A DNA stretch of 64,000 nucleotides from Luteolibacter rhizosphaerae (GCF_025950095.1 NZ_JAPDDR010000001.1:1-64000), one strand, 5' to 3'. Counted from the first letter of the stretch, positions 42,103-51,249 are shown. The notes: a model not told the origin generated them from the letters alone. Made by a program: numbers and translations.

Positions 42103-42840
42103 ATGAAGACCAACTCCGAATCGAAAGTCGTTCTCATCACCGGTGCCAGCAGCGGAATCGGCGAAGCCACCGCCCGGGTGCTGGCCCGCAAGGGACACCG
42201 CCTGGTGATCGGCGCGCGCCGCACCGAGCGGCTGGAAGCACTGGCCAAGCAGCTCAACGAAGAAGGCGGCGCGGTGGAATTCACCACGCTGGACGTGACC
42301 GACCTGGATGACGTGCAAGCCTTCGTGGGCTTCGCGATCGAGAAGTTCGGCCGCGTGGATGTGATCGTGAACAATGCGGGGGTGATGCCGCTCTCGCCGC
42401 TGGAAGCGCTGAAGATCGACGAATGGAACCAGATGATCGACGTGAACATCCGCGGGGTGCTGCACGGCATCGCGGCGACGCTGCCGCTGATGAAGAAGCA
42501 GGGCCACGGGCAGGTGATCAACGTGTCCTCCATCGGCGGACACGCGACCTTCCCGACGGCTGCGGTCTATTGCGCGACGAAGTATGCGGTGATCGCGATC
42601 TCCGAGGGATTGCGCCAGGAGAACACCGATATTCGCGTCACCGTGATTTCTCCGGGAGTAACTACCTCCGAACTCGCTCATACGATCACTCATGAGAGCA
42701 CGATCGAAGCGATGGATGCCTTCCGCGAGGTCGCGATCCCGGCGGAGGCGATCGGTCGCGCGATCGGCTTCGCGATCGAGCAGCCCGGGGATGTGGATGT
42801 GAGCGAGATCATCGTCCGCCCGACCGCGAGCCCCTATTGA
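42103..42840 (+). CDS. Short-chain dehydrogenase/reductase (SDR)
   Basis: The 245-residue enzyme is a classical SDR: VVLITGASSGIGEATARVLARKGHRL (TGASSGIG), VIVNNAGVMP, INVSSIGGH and the active-site YCATKYAV (Y-x-x-x-K). The pattern of basic residues after the first strand (GARRTERLEALA) favours NADP(H). The substrate is unknown. It is the first gene to the right of the AraC regulator and is probably induced by it. A small membrane-protein gene and a second SDR follow within 35 nt. Confidence 0.93.
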   Translation: MKTNSESKVVLITGASSGIGEATARVLARKGHRLVIGARRTERLEALAKQLNEEGGAVEFTTLDVTDLDDVQAFVGFAIEKFGRVDVIVNNAGVMPLSPLEALKIDEWNQMIDVNIRGVLHGIAATLPLMKKQGHGQVINVSSIGGHATFPTAAVYCATKYAVIAISEGLRQENTDIRVTVISPGVTTSELAHTITHESTIEAMDAFREVAIPAEAIGRAIGFAIEQPGDVDVSEIIVRPTASPY

Positions 42841-42872
42841 GCTGCAACCTTGAAACCTTATTCCAAACCACC

Positions 42873-43106
42873 ATGAATGCTCCGATCCTGAATCTCAGCG
42901 CCTACCGCAGCCTGCGGGAGCGCATGGACCAGCCATTGCGGCAGACCTTTATCCTCGTTTCGCTCGTCCTCTTCGTGCTGGCCGCCGCCTTCCCGGCGGA
43001 AGGAGCGAAGCGGCTCAGCGCGGAACCTTTCCATCCGCTGTGCGCGGATGAGGCATTCCACCTGGAACAAGCACCGACCGAATCCCATACCCATGAATCT
43101 CTCTAA
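42873..43106 (+). CDS. Small membrane protein between two dehydrogenases
   Basis: ATG 42873 gives a 77-residue protein with one membrane helix (TFILVSLVLFVLAAAFPAEG, about 22-41) and a short C-terminal tail. It overlaps the next SDR by 14 nt in another frame. The frame is open to 42837 via TTG, but the ATG is preferred. The coding status rests on position and composition only; I do not recognise the family. If real, it may tether the two dehydrogenases to the membrane, or it may be a leader peptide. Confidence 0.5.
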   Translation: MNAPILNLSAYRSLRERMDQPLRQTFILVSLVLFVLAAAFPAEGAKRLSAEPFHPLCADEAFHLEQAPTESHTHESL

Positions 43107-43854
43107 CAAAATTGCCTTGGTCACCGGCGCGAGCCGCGGATTGGGCCGAAACATCGCCCTGGCGCTGGCCGCGCGGGGCGCGGATGTCATCCTCACCTAC
43201 CGCGAGCGGCGGCAGGAAGGTGAAGAAGTGGCGGCGGAAATCGCGGCGCTCGGGCGCAAGGCCGCGGTGCTGCAACTGGATGTATCCTCCACTGCCGGCT
43301 TCCCGGTCTTCGCCGATGCGGTGCGCGAGGTGCTCGCGGCGGAATGGCAGCGGGAGAGCTTCGACTTCTTGGTGAACAATGCCGGGGTGGAATCGTCCGC
43401 GCCCTTCGCGGAGATGAGCGAGGAGAACTTCGACCATCTCTACAACGTGCACCTGAAGGGTGTGTATTTCCTGACGCAGCGGCTGCTGCCCGTGATCGCG
43501 GATGGCGGGCGGATCGTGTGCACCTCGACCGGATTGGCGCGCTTCACGATTCCCGGATACTCTGCCTACGCGGCGATGAAGGGGGCGATCGAGGTGCTCT
43601 CGCGCTACCTGGCGAAGGAGCTGGGCCCGCGGAAGATCGGGGTGAACGTGGTGGCACCCGGTGCGATCGAGACGGACTTCACGGCGGCGCATCTCGGCAG
43701 GCCGGGGGTGAGGGAGATGATCTCGTCATCGACCGCGCTCGGCCGCGTGGGTGTGCCGGATGACATCGGCGGGGTGGTGGCCTTCCTGTGCTCCGAAGAA
43801 GGGCGCTGGGTGAATGCGCAGCGGGTGGAAGCCTCCGGCGGGGTATTTCTCTGA
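43093..43854 (+). CDS. Short-chain dehydrogenase/reductase (SDR, FabG-like)
   Basis: The 253-residue enzyme begins MNLSNKIALVTGASRGLGRNIALAL. It has the VNNAGVESS motif, catalytic Ser (CTSTGLAR), Y-x-x-x-K (YSAYAAMKGAIE) and a C-terminal DIGGVVAFLCSEEGRWVNAQRVEASGG typical of FabG-like enzymes. It is NAD(P)-dependent; the substrate is unknown. ATG 43093 was chosen because it gives the normal N-terminus. A strong terminator follows at 43874. Confidence 0.93.
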   Translation: MNLSNKIALVTGASRGLGRNIALALAARGADVILTYRERRQEGEEVAAEIAALGRKAAVLQLDVSSTAGFPVFADAVREVLAAEWQRESFDFLVNNAGVESSAPFAEMSEENFDHLYNVHLKGVYFLTQRLLPVIADGGRIVCTSTGLARFTIPGYSAYAAMKGAIEVLSRYLAKELGPRKIGVNVVAPGAIETDFTAAHLGRPGVREMISSSTALGRVGVPDDIGGVVAFLCSEEGRWVNAQRVEASGGVFL

Positions 43855-43873
43855 GAGGTTCCGGATAAACGAT

Positions 43874-43905
43874 AAGCGGCCATCCCGGTGAAGGGATGGC
43901 CGCTT
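43874..43905. terminator. Bidirectional terminator between convergent genes
   Basis: aagcggccatccc (43874-43886) and gggatggccgctt (43893-43905) pair perfectly over 13 bp around a 6-nt loop (GGTGAA). It is 19 nt after the SDR stop and 30 nt from the convergent gene's stop at 43936. Confidence 0.8.
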
Positions 43906-43935
43906 CCGTATTTACAGACCTCTAACCCAGGAAAA

Positions 43936-46386
43936 TCAGGGCGTCTCTTGCACGCGATAGAAGGCCCGGCCCGGAGGCGGGGTGGTATCGATGAAGGTGT
44001 GCGTGGTGCCGCCCGTGAAGGTAGTGCCGATGGGGGTGAAGCCACCGAGATTCAGGCCGCGGGCCAAAGTGTAGGTCTTGGCTGCATCGAGGCTTCCCAC
44101 GGTGACTTCGAAGGCGGTGCCATTGAAGCCGCTCGAGATGATGGAGGGCTCGACGACGACCGGGGTGCTGCCGGCGAAGTCCGGATCGCTACCGGCGGCG
44201 AGTTCCTCGGCATTGGTGAAGCCGTCGCCATCGGGATCGCCGGTGGCTCCGTTATCGCCGGTGGCGCTGCGGGGATCGAGACGGTTGGCGAGTTCCCATG
44301 CGTCCGGGAGGTCGTCGTTGTCGACATCGGTGGAATTCGGGATGGCGAGGATGCGGACGTTGTCCACGAGCTCGCGACCGCCACCGTCCTGACGGACGAA
44401 GACGACGATATTCCCCGGCGGCGGTGTGGCACCGGTGACGAAGGCGTAGGCACGGCCGAGAGCGCCGGAACCGATGGTCGCTAGCGCGCTGGCATCGCGG
44501 AACTTGTTGTAGATGCCATCTGCATCCGGATTGCCGGAGGTGGTGATCACGCCGTTGATATCCATCCAGCCGGGGTAGCCGAGATCGGTGCCGACGGCGG
44601 TGCTGGAGAAGAGGCCTAGCTCAACCCGGCTGGTGCCGTAGCCGACGCGATAGCCGCTGGCGAGATCGACGATGTAGGTCGTATTCGGGCTGAAGGCGAC
44701 ACCGGTATCCTGGTGGAGGTAAGCGGTGTCCTGCTCGATGCCGACGAACTGGGTGCCATCGCCACCACTCATGCCGACCGAGGCGGTATTCTCGACGAAG
44801 GCATCTTCGGGGGCCGGGCCATTGGCCAAGGTCCAATTGGTCGGGACGCCTTGGATGAAGGTGGCGGTGGCGGGGAGTTCGAAGCTGTGGTTCGTCACGG
44901 CGACCTTCGGAACATTCGAGGTGTCCGAGGCCGGGTTCGTGCCAAGTAGGAATTCCCAGCGATCGTTGGTGCCGTCACCATCGCTGTCGCTTAGGTTCGG
45001 GTCGGTGCCCGGAGTGATGCCGGCGACGTAGGCGGCCTCGGGATTTTCGAGGTTATCGGCGAGGCCGTCGGCATCGGAGTCGACCTTGACGGGGTCGGTG
45101 CCGGTGGCGACTTCGCCGCCCCAGAAGCCGGTCTTGCTTTCGACGCCGTCGCTCAGGGTATCGTCGTCGGTATCGCCATCGTTTGGATCGGCGCCGAACT
45201 CGAATTCGAGGATGTTGACCAGCCCGTCAGAGTCCGGATCGCCGTCGGGACCGTTGTTGATGTTGGTAGTGCCGTCGTCGAGCGGGTTGAGATTGTTAGC
45301 GACTTCCCAACCATCCGGCAGGAGGTCGTTGTCGGAATCCGTGTTGTTGGGGTTGGTTCCTGCGGTGAATTCCGCGCCGTCTTCGAGTCCATCGCTGTCA
45401 GTGTCCGGGTTGTTAGGATTGGTGCTGTTGTTGCCGGAGTTGTACTCCTGGATGTTGGTGCGGCCATCGCCGTCGGGGTCGCCGGAGGGGCCGTTGTCGG
45501 GATTGACCGAGCCGTTGTCGTTGGGGTTGAGGCCGAAGTTGCTTTCCCAGACATCGGGCATGCCGTCGTTATCGGTATCGGCGAGATTGACCTGATTGGT
45601 GCCGATGATCTGGATGGCATTGACAGGGCAGCGGAGGGGGACGCTGCCCGCTTCATCGACGCGGATGTAGAAGGCGTCGGCGGTTTGGCCGCTGAAGACG
45701 ACGTAGTTGCCGGTGCCGGAGGTGCCTGTGACGCGGGTGAAGGTGGGGGTGGTGCCCCAGTTCGAGTTGTCGATGACATCCACTCGGCTGGTGAGGTCCC
45801 CGCCGAGGCCGGGGTCGCCAGCGACGGGGCTGCCGGGATTTGCGGCGGCGAGCCAGATGCGCGAGGCGCGGTTGCCGGTGCCGTCGTCGCCATCGCTATA
45901 GATGACGACGCTGTAGGAGGTGAGGCCCTTGGCGGTCATCCAGGCGTTCATGCCGGTGAGGAGCATGATCGGCTTGTCATCGCTGTTGCCGAAGACGCCG
46001 TCGAAGGGAGCGGTGATGGCGGTACCGTTCGAATCGAGGTAGCCCTTCATCATCTTGTGGTTTCCGCCGAGGGTCTCGTTGGCGTTGTTCGCCCAGAGAT
46101 TGGTGGAGTCCCACTTGAGATTCACCGCGGTGGCGGTGCCGGTGTTGTCGTTGAGCGGGCCGGCGTTTCCCCAGCGGCCGCGGTTGTTCCAGTTGGTGTG
46201 CTCGAAGCCGGGGGCGCCCGCGGTTTCTCCCGCATCTAACATATGGGACGCGGTCTCGGTGAAGTTCACGCCGATGGGGAAGTCCGCGGCTAGGATGGCT
46301 CCGGCGCAGATGGGAAAGCAGAGGCCCGTCGCGACGATGATTCGCCGCGTGCGGGGCCGTGGGTTGAGATGGGTTTCATTCATCAT
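43936..46386 (-). CDS. Secreted protein with multiple thrombospondin type-3 calcium repeats
   Basis: The protein has about 816 residues. The signal sequence (RRIIVATGLCFPICAGAILAADF) follows ATG 46386; an upstream in-frame GTG at 46392 is possible. The first domain (about 40-280) resembles extracellular PEP-CTERM-type domains. Eight or more type-3 repeats follow (DTDNDGMPDVWE, DPDGDGRTNIQEYN, DTDSDGLEDGAEF, DSDNDLLPDGWE, DPDSDGLVNILE, DSDADGLADNLE, DSDGDGTNDRWE), which bind calcium, and then a jelly-roll-like domain (NHSFELPATATFIQGVPTNWTLANG). After two more repeats the C-terminus is the shared Y-x-x-FYRVQETP module. It is divergent from the PA14 sensor kinase. Confidence 0.88.
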   Translation of the reverse strand: MMNETHLNPRPRTRRIIVATGLCFPICAGAILAADFPIGVNFTETASHMLDAGETAGAPGFEHTNWNNRGRWGNAGPLNDNTGTATAVNLKWDSTNLWANNANETLGGNHKMMKGYLDSNGTAITAPFDGVFGNSDDKPIMLLTGMNAWMTAKGLTSYSVVIYSDGDDGTGNRASRIWLAAANPGSPVAGDPGLGGDLTSRVDVIDNSNWGTTPTFTRVTGTSGTGNYVVFSGQTADAFYIRVDEAGSVPLRCPVNAIQIIGTNQVNLADTDNDGMPDVWESNFGLNPNDNGSVNPDNGPSGDPDGDGRTNIQEYNSGNNSTNPNNPDTDSDGLEDGAEFTAGTNPNNTDSDNDLLPDGWEVANNLNPLDDGTTNINNGPDGDPDSDGLVNILEFEFGADPNDGDTDDDTLSDGVESKTGFWGGEVATGTDPVKVDSDADGLADNLENPEAAYVAGITPGTDPNLSDSDGDGTNDRWEFLLGTNPASDTSNVPKVAVTNHSFELPATATFIQGVPTNWTLANGPAPEDAFVENTASVGMSGGDGTQFVGIEQDTAYLHQDTGVAFSPNTTYIVDLASGYRVGYGTSRVELGLFSSTAVGTDLGYPGWMDINGVITTSGNPDADGIYNKFRDASALATIGSGALGRAYAFVTGATPPPGNIVVFVRQDGGGRELVDNVRILAIPNSTDVDNDDLPDAWELANRLDPRSATGDNGATGDPDGDGFTNAEELAAGSDPDFAGSTPVVVEPSIISSGFNGTAFEVTVGSLDAAKTYTLARGLNLGGFTPIGTTFTGGTTHTFIDTTPPPGRAFYRVQETP

Positions 46387-46665
46387 CGTCACGGGTCAAT
46401 GGTACGAGGCCGCTAAAAGATGCGGCCCTTGGTTGGGTTTATGGGTTAGGCCATTCCCGGGATGGGTTATTACGAGGGAACCCGGAGATAGCATTGATAC
46501 CCTATGCCGATCTTTGGAGAAGAGGCCACTACCCGAGGTGGTAGAAATCCGTTCGGCCGCGCGGCGCTGCCTTGCCCGGCAGGTGAAGGATTTCATTTTC
46601 TGAGCGGGCCGTGTATTGCTGAGTCACGGCACGCCGCGAAAATGCGGTGCGCGATAGAACCCAAG
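46387..46665. promoter_or_regulatory. Divergent spacer
   Basis: Between the secreted calcium-repeat gene and the kinase gene. It holds an inverted pair gggtt/aaccc (46463-46482) within cccgggatgggttattacga and the likely promoters, which cannot be pinned down. Two further in-frame start codons for the kinase (46504, 46642) lie here. Confidence 0.35.
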
Positions 46666-49600
46666 ATGGCTGCCAATTCCTTTCTCCGTGTGATCCGCCG
46701 TGTCGGCGGGGGATTGGCATTGCTGTGCTTGCTGGGAACCGGGCGAGGGGAAGAGGCGCCGATCTACACGCCGAAGTTCCTGTCACTGGCGGAGATGCGG
46801 CTGGCGGTGGCGGGGAGCGGTCGTGCGAATGCGAGCTATCGTTTGGAGGGAATCGTCTGCGGGGTTTCGAGCGATGGGCGGCTGGTGGCGCTGCAGGATG
46901 AATCGGACACGCTGCTGCTGGATTGTCCTTCGCTGCCGAAGGGGATCAGTCCGGGGAAGAGGATTTTGTTGGAAGGTGACCAATGTCCCTTGGCGCGGGG
47001 GCGCTATGCGATTCACCTTGGAACGGCACCGCTGATCGAGATCGAGGGGCACCATGCGGAGCTGGCGCGGGCGAACACGATCTACCTGCGCAAGGGCGAG
47101 CAGCCGCTGCGGGTGGATTGGTTCAACGGGCTGAATCTCTCCGGGCTCTCGCTGGAATACGAGGGGCCGGGTATCCCGATGCAGAAGGTGCCGGCGGGCG
47201 TGCTCTTCCATGATGGCAAGGACGGCAAGCTCGAGCCCGGGCTACGATATGAGTCGTACTTGCGGGACCGCTGGATCGAGGTGGGCGAGATCGACACCAC
47301 GGAGCCGGCAAGCGAGGGGGTGAGCCCGGTGATCGACATCGGGGTGGCACCGCGCACGAGCAATGTCGGATTGAGTTTCACGGGGAGGATCCGGATCGAG
47401 ACCGCGGGGATCTACAATTTCCGGATGAGCTCGGATGACGGATCGCGGCTGTTCGTCGGGGATCCGCGTTTTTCCGCTTCGATTATCCCGGACGAGTTTG
47501 CGAATCCGCCGCGGCCGGATGACTGGCGGGGTGCTTCCTCGACGACGCGGGGATCGTGGGTGGAGGGTGAGGGCAACGTGACCTTCGCGACGCTCTCGCG
47601 CGGGTTGCTCGAGCTTGAGTTGGCGGGGGAGGATTCGAGCTTCCGGGTCACGGTGATGGATCCCGGCAAGTTGAAGCCGGATGATCTGGAACACCGGCGG
47701 GTGAAGCTGCTGGGAGTCGGGCGGAGCGAGGGCGTCATCGTTCCGGACTCGAGCCAGCTCCAGATCACCGGGGATTCGATCGGGCATGAGGAGCTGTTGA
47801 CGCGCGCAGGACAGGTAAGGCGGCTGAAGCCGGAGGAGGCGAAGAAGGCGTATCGAGCGCGTATCCGCGGGGTGGTGACGATGGCGGGGGAGCATTTCCT
47901 AGTGATCCAGGATTCGACCGGCGGGATCTATGTCCGCTACACGCCCTCACCTTCGGGCGTGGCACCGCGTGCGGGGGAGCTGTGGGAACTGGAAGGGGTG
48001 ACCGACCCGGGTGATTTCTCGCCGATGCTGTATGCGGACCGAGCGTCTTATCTGGGAAGTGCGCCGATGCCGGAGGCGGTGCGGCCGACTTGGGAGCAGA
48101 TTGCCAGTGGTAGCTTGGATGCGGAGTGGGTGGAGCTCGAGGGTGTAGTGGTGTCCTTGCAAGCGACTCACCTGATCCTGCTGACCCGGGACGGTCAGGT
48201 GCGGATCAACGACAACACGGTCTACTCGCTACCCTATCGCGAGATGAGCGAAGCCGAGCGGCAAGCGCTGCCCGGCAGCGTGGTGCGCTTGCGTGGCGTA
48301 TTCACGGCGAACTGGGATAGTAACAGCCGGGTGAATGCCGGGGTATGCCAGATGGGAAATGCCATCATGGCGGTGGATTCGCCGGCACCCGCGGATCCCT
48401 TCGCCACCGATTCGCTCCCTGCTGCGGACCTGCTGCTTTTCACTTCGCATACCGGTCTCTTCAAGCGGGTGAGGACGAGCGGGACCTTGCTGCATGCGCG
48501 TCCGCCGGAATTCTTCCTGTGGGATGGCAGCCGGGGTTTCCGAGTGGTGAGCCGGGATTCGCCGGTGCTGATTCCGGGTGAAAAGGTGGAGGCGGCGGGC
48601 TTCCCGCGGGTAGGCGGACCTTCGCCGATGCTGCTGGAGGCTTACTTGCGGCGGGCCGGTCTGGCCCCCTTGCCCGCGCCGGTCAAAGTGGCTGCGGAGG
48701 CACTGCCGAATCCGCGGCTGGATGCGACGCGGGTGACGATCGAGGCCCGGCTCCTGAGCGATTCCATGCGCGAGGAAGAGCGGGTGCTGGAGATGCAGGC
48801 GGGGGAGACCCGCTTTATTGCGCGGGTCGCGGCCACGACGGATCGGGAGCGCAAGCCCTTCCAGCGCGGCAGCTTGCTCCAGCTGGCGGGGACTTACGTG
48901 ACTTCTGCGGCGGATAGCCCCGGCAGCGCGGCGGAACCTTTCGAGCTTTTGCTTAACGGGGCGCAGGACCTCGTCGTGCTGCAACGCGGACCATGGTGGA
49001 CGCGGCGTCATACGATCGCCACCATTGCGATCCTGGCCGGTGGCTTGTGCATGGCCTTGATCTGGGTGCTGCTGCTGCGGCGCACGGTGAACTTGCGAAC
49101 CCGCCAGCTTGAGGCGGAAATCGGTGAGCGCCAGTTGGTCGAACGGCATCGTGCCCTTGAGCAGGAGCGGACGCGGGTGGCGCAGGATCTCCATGATGAA
49201 CTCGGCTCGGGCCTGACCGAAGCGGGGATCCTGACCTCGCTGGTGAAAAATCCGGCGGTGCCTTCCGAAAAGAAGGAGGGCTACCTCGAACAACTCGGGG
49301 ACGTGTGCAGCGCTCTGGTCACCGGGCTGGATGAAATCGTCTGGGCAGTGAATCCGCGCTACGACTCGGTGGCTGACCTCGCCGGTTACTTTTCGCTCTT
49401 TGCGCAACGATTCTTGGAGATCGCGGGCATCACTTGTCGCCTGCAAATCGCGGACAGCGTGGCGGAGCATCCGCTGGGATCGCACCAGCGGCACGATATC
49501 TTCCTCGCCTTCAAGGAGGCCTTGAATAACATTGTCCGCCACTCCGGAGCCCGCGAAGTGCGATTGATCATCGAAGTCGCGGGCGGAGACCTGCAAGTCC

Positions 49601-49776
49601 TCCTCGCGGATGACGGTAAAGGCTTCGCCCCCGGAGCGGCCGCCCCCGGTAGCGACGGGCTCACGGGTATGAAGCAGAGAATGGAAAAACTTGGCGGCGC
49701 CTGCCGCATCAGCAGCACTCCCGGCCGCGGCACCACGGTCGGATTCAGTCTCCCCTTGGAAAGGAGCCACGCATGA
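46666..49776 (+). CDS. PA14-containing sensor histidine kinase (NarL-system type)
   Basis: From ATG 46666 the protein has 1,036 residues. A signal peptide (1-29) is followed by a beta-rich domain. A PA14-like segment lies at about 148-310 (VDWFNGLNLSGLSLEYEGPGIPMQKVPAGVLFH; IETAGIYNFRMSSDDGSRLFVGD), and a long OB-fold-like region runs to about 775 (RIRGVVTMAGEHFLVIQDSTGGIYVRY, VWVELEGVVVS). One membrane helix is at about 781-803. The HisKA_3 motif is ERTRVAQDLHDELGSGLTEAG with His843, and the ATPase has FKEALNNIVRHSGARE and GLTGMKQRMEKLGG. The gene ends by overlapping the regulator's ATG (ATGA). PA14 suggests sensing of a glycan. Confidence 0.92.
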   Translation: MAANSFLRVIRRVGGGLALLCLLGTGRGEEAPIYTPKFLSLAEMRLAVAGSGRANASYRLEGIVCGVSSDGRLVALQDESDTLLLDCPSLPKGISPGKRILLEGDQCPLARGRYAIHLGTAPLIEIEGHHAELARANTIYLRKGEQPLRVDWFNGLNLSGLSLEYEGPGIPMQKVPAGVLFHDGKDGKLEPGLRYESYLRDRWIEVGEIDTTEPASEGVSPVIDIGVAPRTSNVGLSFTGRIRIETAGIYNFRMSSDDGSRLFVGDPRFSASIIPDEFANPPRPDDWRGASSTTRGSWVEGEGNVTFATLSRGLLELELAGEDSSFRVTVMDPGKLKPDDLEHRRVKLLGVGRSEGVIVPDSSQLQITGDSIGHEELLTRAGQVRRLKPEEAKKAYRARIRGVVTMAGEHFLVIQDSTGGIYVRYTPSPSGVAPRAGELWELEGVTDPGDFSPMLYADRASYLGSAPMPEAVRPTWEQIASGSLDAEWVELEGVVVSLQATHLILLTRDGQVRINDNTVYSLPYREMSEAERQALPGSVVRLRGVFTANWDSNSRVNAGVCQMGNAIMAVDSPAPADPFATDSLPAADLLLFTSHTGLFKRVRTSGTLLHARPPEFFLWDGSRGFRVVSRDSPVLIPGEKVEAAGFPRVGGPSPMLLEAYLRRAGLAPLPAPVKVAAEALPNPRLDATRVTIEARLLSDSMREEERVLEMQAGETRFIARVAATTDRERKPFQRGSLLQLAGTYVTSAADSPGSAAEPFELLLNGAQDLVVLQRGPWWTRRHTIATIAILAGGLCMALIWVLLLRRTVNLRTRQLEAEIGERQLVERHRALEQERTRVAQDLHDELGSGLTEAGILTSLVKNPAVPSEKKEGYLEQLGDVCSALVTGLDEIVWAVNPRYDSVADLAGYFSLFAQRFLEIAGITCRLQIADSVAEHPLGSHQRHDIFLAFKEALNNIVRHSGAREVRLIIEVAGGDLQVLLADDGKGFAPGAAAPGSDGLTGMKQRMEKLGGACRISSTPGRGTTVGFSLPLERSHA

Positions 49777-50399
49777 CCAAAGTTGGAATCGTCGAAGACA
49801 GCAAAACCACCCGCGAAGGGCTGGCGACCATCATTGATCTCTCGCCGGATTTCCGCTGCGTGTGCTCCTGCGATACTGCGGAGAAGGCGCTGGCGCAGCT
49901 ACCGAAGCACGCGCCCGAGGTGGTGCTGATGGACATCCAGCTCCCGGGGATGTCGGGGATCGAGTGTGCGGGGCGTTTGAAGAAGCTGCTGCCGGACGTG
50001 CAGATCATCATGGTGACGGTGTATGAGGATCCCGACCGGATCTTCAGCGCGCTGCGCAACGGGGCTTCCGGATATCTTTTGAAGCGGTCCGCGCCGGACC
50101 AGGTGCTGGCGGCGATCCGCGACGTGCAGCAGGGCGGGGCTCCGATGAGCGGCGAGATCGCGCGCAAGGTGATCCATCACTTCCGCGAGCAGTCAACGAC
50201 GGCGGCAGAGGTGGACAACCTGACCGTGCGGGAGCGTGAAGTGCTCGAGCTGGTGGCGAACGGCTTCATCAACAAGGAGATCGCCGAGCGTCTCGGGGTG
50301 TCCGTGGAAGCGGTGCGCTGGCACCTGAAGCGGATCTACGCGAAGCTGCATGTGCGGACGCGGACCGAGGCGGCGCTGAAGTTGCGCGGGCCGAAGTGA
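49773..50399 (+). CDS. NarL/LuxR-family response regulator
   Basis: The 208-residue regulator has a receiver domain with Asp54 in VVLMDIQLPGMSG, a conserved Thr (MVTVYE) and Lys (YLLKRS). The LuxR-type HTH is LTVREREVLELVANGFINKEIAERLGVSVEAVRWHLKRIYAKLHVRTRTEA. It overlaps the kinase gene by 4 nt and is its cognate partner. Its targets are unknown, but the divergent calcium-repeat secreted protein is a natural candidate. Confidence 0.95.
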   Translation: MTKVGIVEDSKTTREGLATIIDLSPDFRCVCSCDTAEKALAQLPKHAPEVVLMDIQLPGMSGIECAGRLKKLLPDVQIIMVTVYEDPDRIFSALRNGASGYLLKRSAPDQVLAAIRDVQQGGAPMSGEIARKVIHHFREQSTTAAEVDNLTVREREVLELVANGFINKEIAERLGVSVEAVRWHLKRIYAKLHVRTRTEAALKLRGPK

Positions 50400-50475
50400 G
50401 GCGGGCAGGGCTCCGCGGAATTAAGGATTTCACCGGCGGGAGAGTTATGCTATCTGACCGGTAGTTAGATCTCCC

Positions 50476-51114
50476 ATGAATGTAGAACCCTTGCAGTCGG
50501 TTCAGGCTGTTTCGCGCGGGCACGGAACCTCGTGGCGCTTCGTGCTGGCCGTTTTCCTTGCGGCGGTGGCTGCGTTGGCGGCGCTACCGCTGATCGTGGT
50601 GAACCTATGGGTGATGCTGATGGCGGGGATGGCTTCCGCGCTAGATCCGGAGCTTTTCGGGCCGAACAATCATCCCTACTGGCGGGTGTTCTGGGCGCCG
50701 CCGGTTCTTGCGCTGGTGGCGGTTTTGATCGCGCCGCGTTATCGGAGCCGGGGGATAGTGCTGGGGATGGCCCTGCTGCCCTTGCTGCTGGCGGTGGTGA
50801 ATTCGCTCTTCTTCTTTAAGCCCACAGGCCCCGTTTTTGCGAGCGGGGGGATGGTCCATGTGGTGAAGGCGGACGGTAGTCCGGCGGGAGGAGCCGAGAT
50901 CTGGGTAACGAGTTCCAAGGAGGCGCCCACGCTGGCAGGGAAGACGGAGGAGAACGGGAGTTTCTGGCTGAGAGGGGTCAACTTGAAGGGCGGGGAGAGA
51001 CACTCGATTCTCGCGAGCTGGCGGGAGCGGGGGATGAATGAGACGCAGCGGGGACTGAGCCAGGAGGAGCGGCCGGTGTTTCCGGTGACGATCCGTCTGT
51101 CCGAGGAGGAATGA
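50476..51114 (+). CDS. Membrane protein with a carboxypeptidase-regulatory-like domain
   Basis: The 212-residue protein has about three membrane helices in the first half (FVLAVFLAAVAALAALPLIVVNLWVMLMAGM, VFWAPPVLALVAVLIAP, GIVLGMALLPLLLAVVNSLFFF). The last 90 residues look like a carboxypeptidase-regulatory-like (transthyretin) fold: MVHVVKADGSPAGGAEIWVTSSKEAPTLAGKTEENGSFWLRGVNLKGGERHSI. It stands 76 nt after the NarL regulator and may be in its operon. The function is unknown. Confidence 0.8.
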   Translation: MNVEPLQSVQAVSRGHGTSWRFVLAVFLAAVAALAALPLIVVNLWVMLMAGMASALDPELFGPNNHPYWRVFWAPPVLALVAVLIAPRYRSRGIVLGMALLPLLLAVVNSLFFFKPTGPVFASGGMVHVVKADGSPAGGAEIWVTSSKEAPTLAGKTEENGSFWLRGVNLKGGERHSILASWRERGMNETQRGLSQEERPVFPVTIRLSEEE

Positions 51115-51223
51115 GGGTGAGGATGATCTGAGATCTCAGAGGGGGATGCCTGCGGATCTGTGGCTCCGGGCGAGAAGGCGTGAGAGCATAGGGGATGGCG
51201 CCTTGAAGCCGGAGGCGCGAGCA

Positions 51224-51249
51224 GCCGGAAGGACGAGAGTCCTTCCGCT
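51224..51249. repeat. Hairpin repeat, copy 1
   Basis: cggaaggac-gaga-gtccttccg forms a 9-bp perfect stem around 4 nt. The same 26-nt unit (gccggaagg...ccttccgct) recurs at 51373-51398. It is a non-coding, REP-like element in the spacer 51115-51406, which also holds gcggactgaagatccgcgg (51299-51317) with a 5-bp stem. No gene is seen in this spacer. Confidence 0.75.

Noticed and set aside
48229-49770. Minus-strand frame (513 codons) opposite the PA14 kinase gene
   Set aside because: The plus-strand kinase has a complete HisKA_3/ATPase core. The antisense product has no motif and only shadows it.
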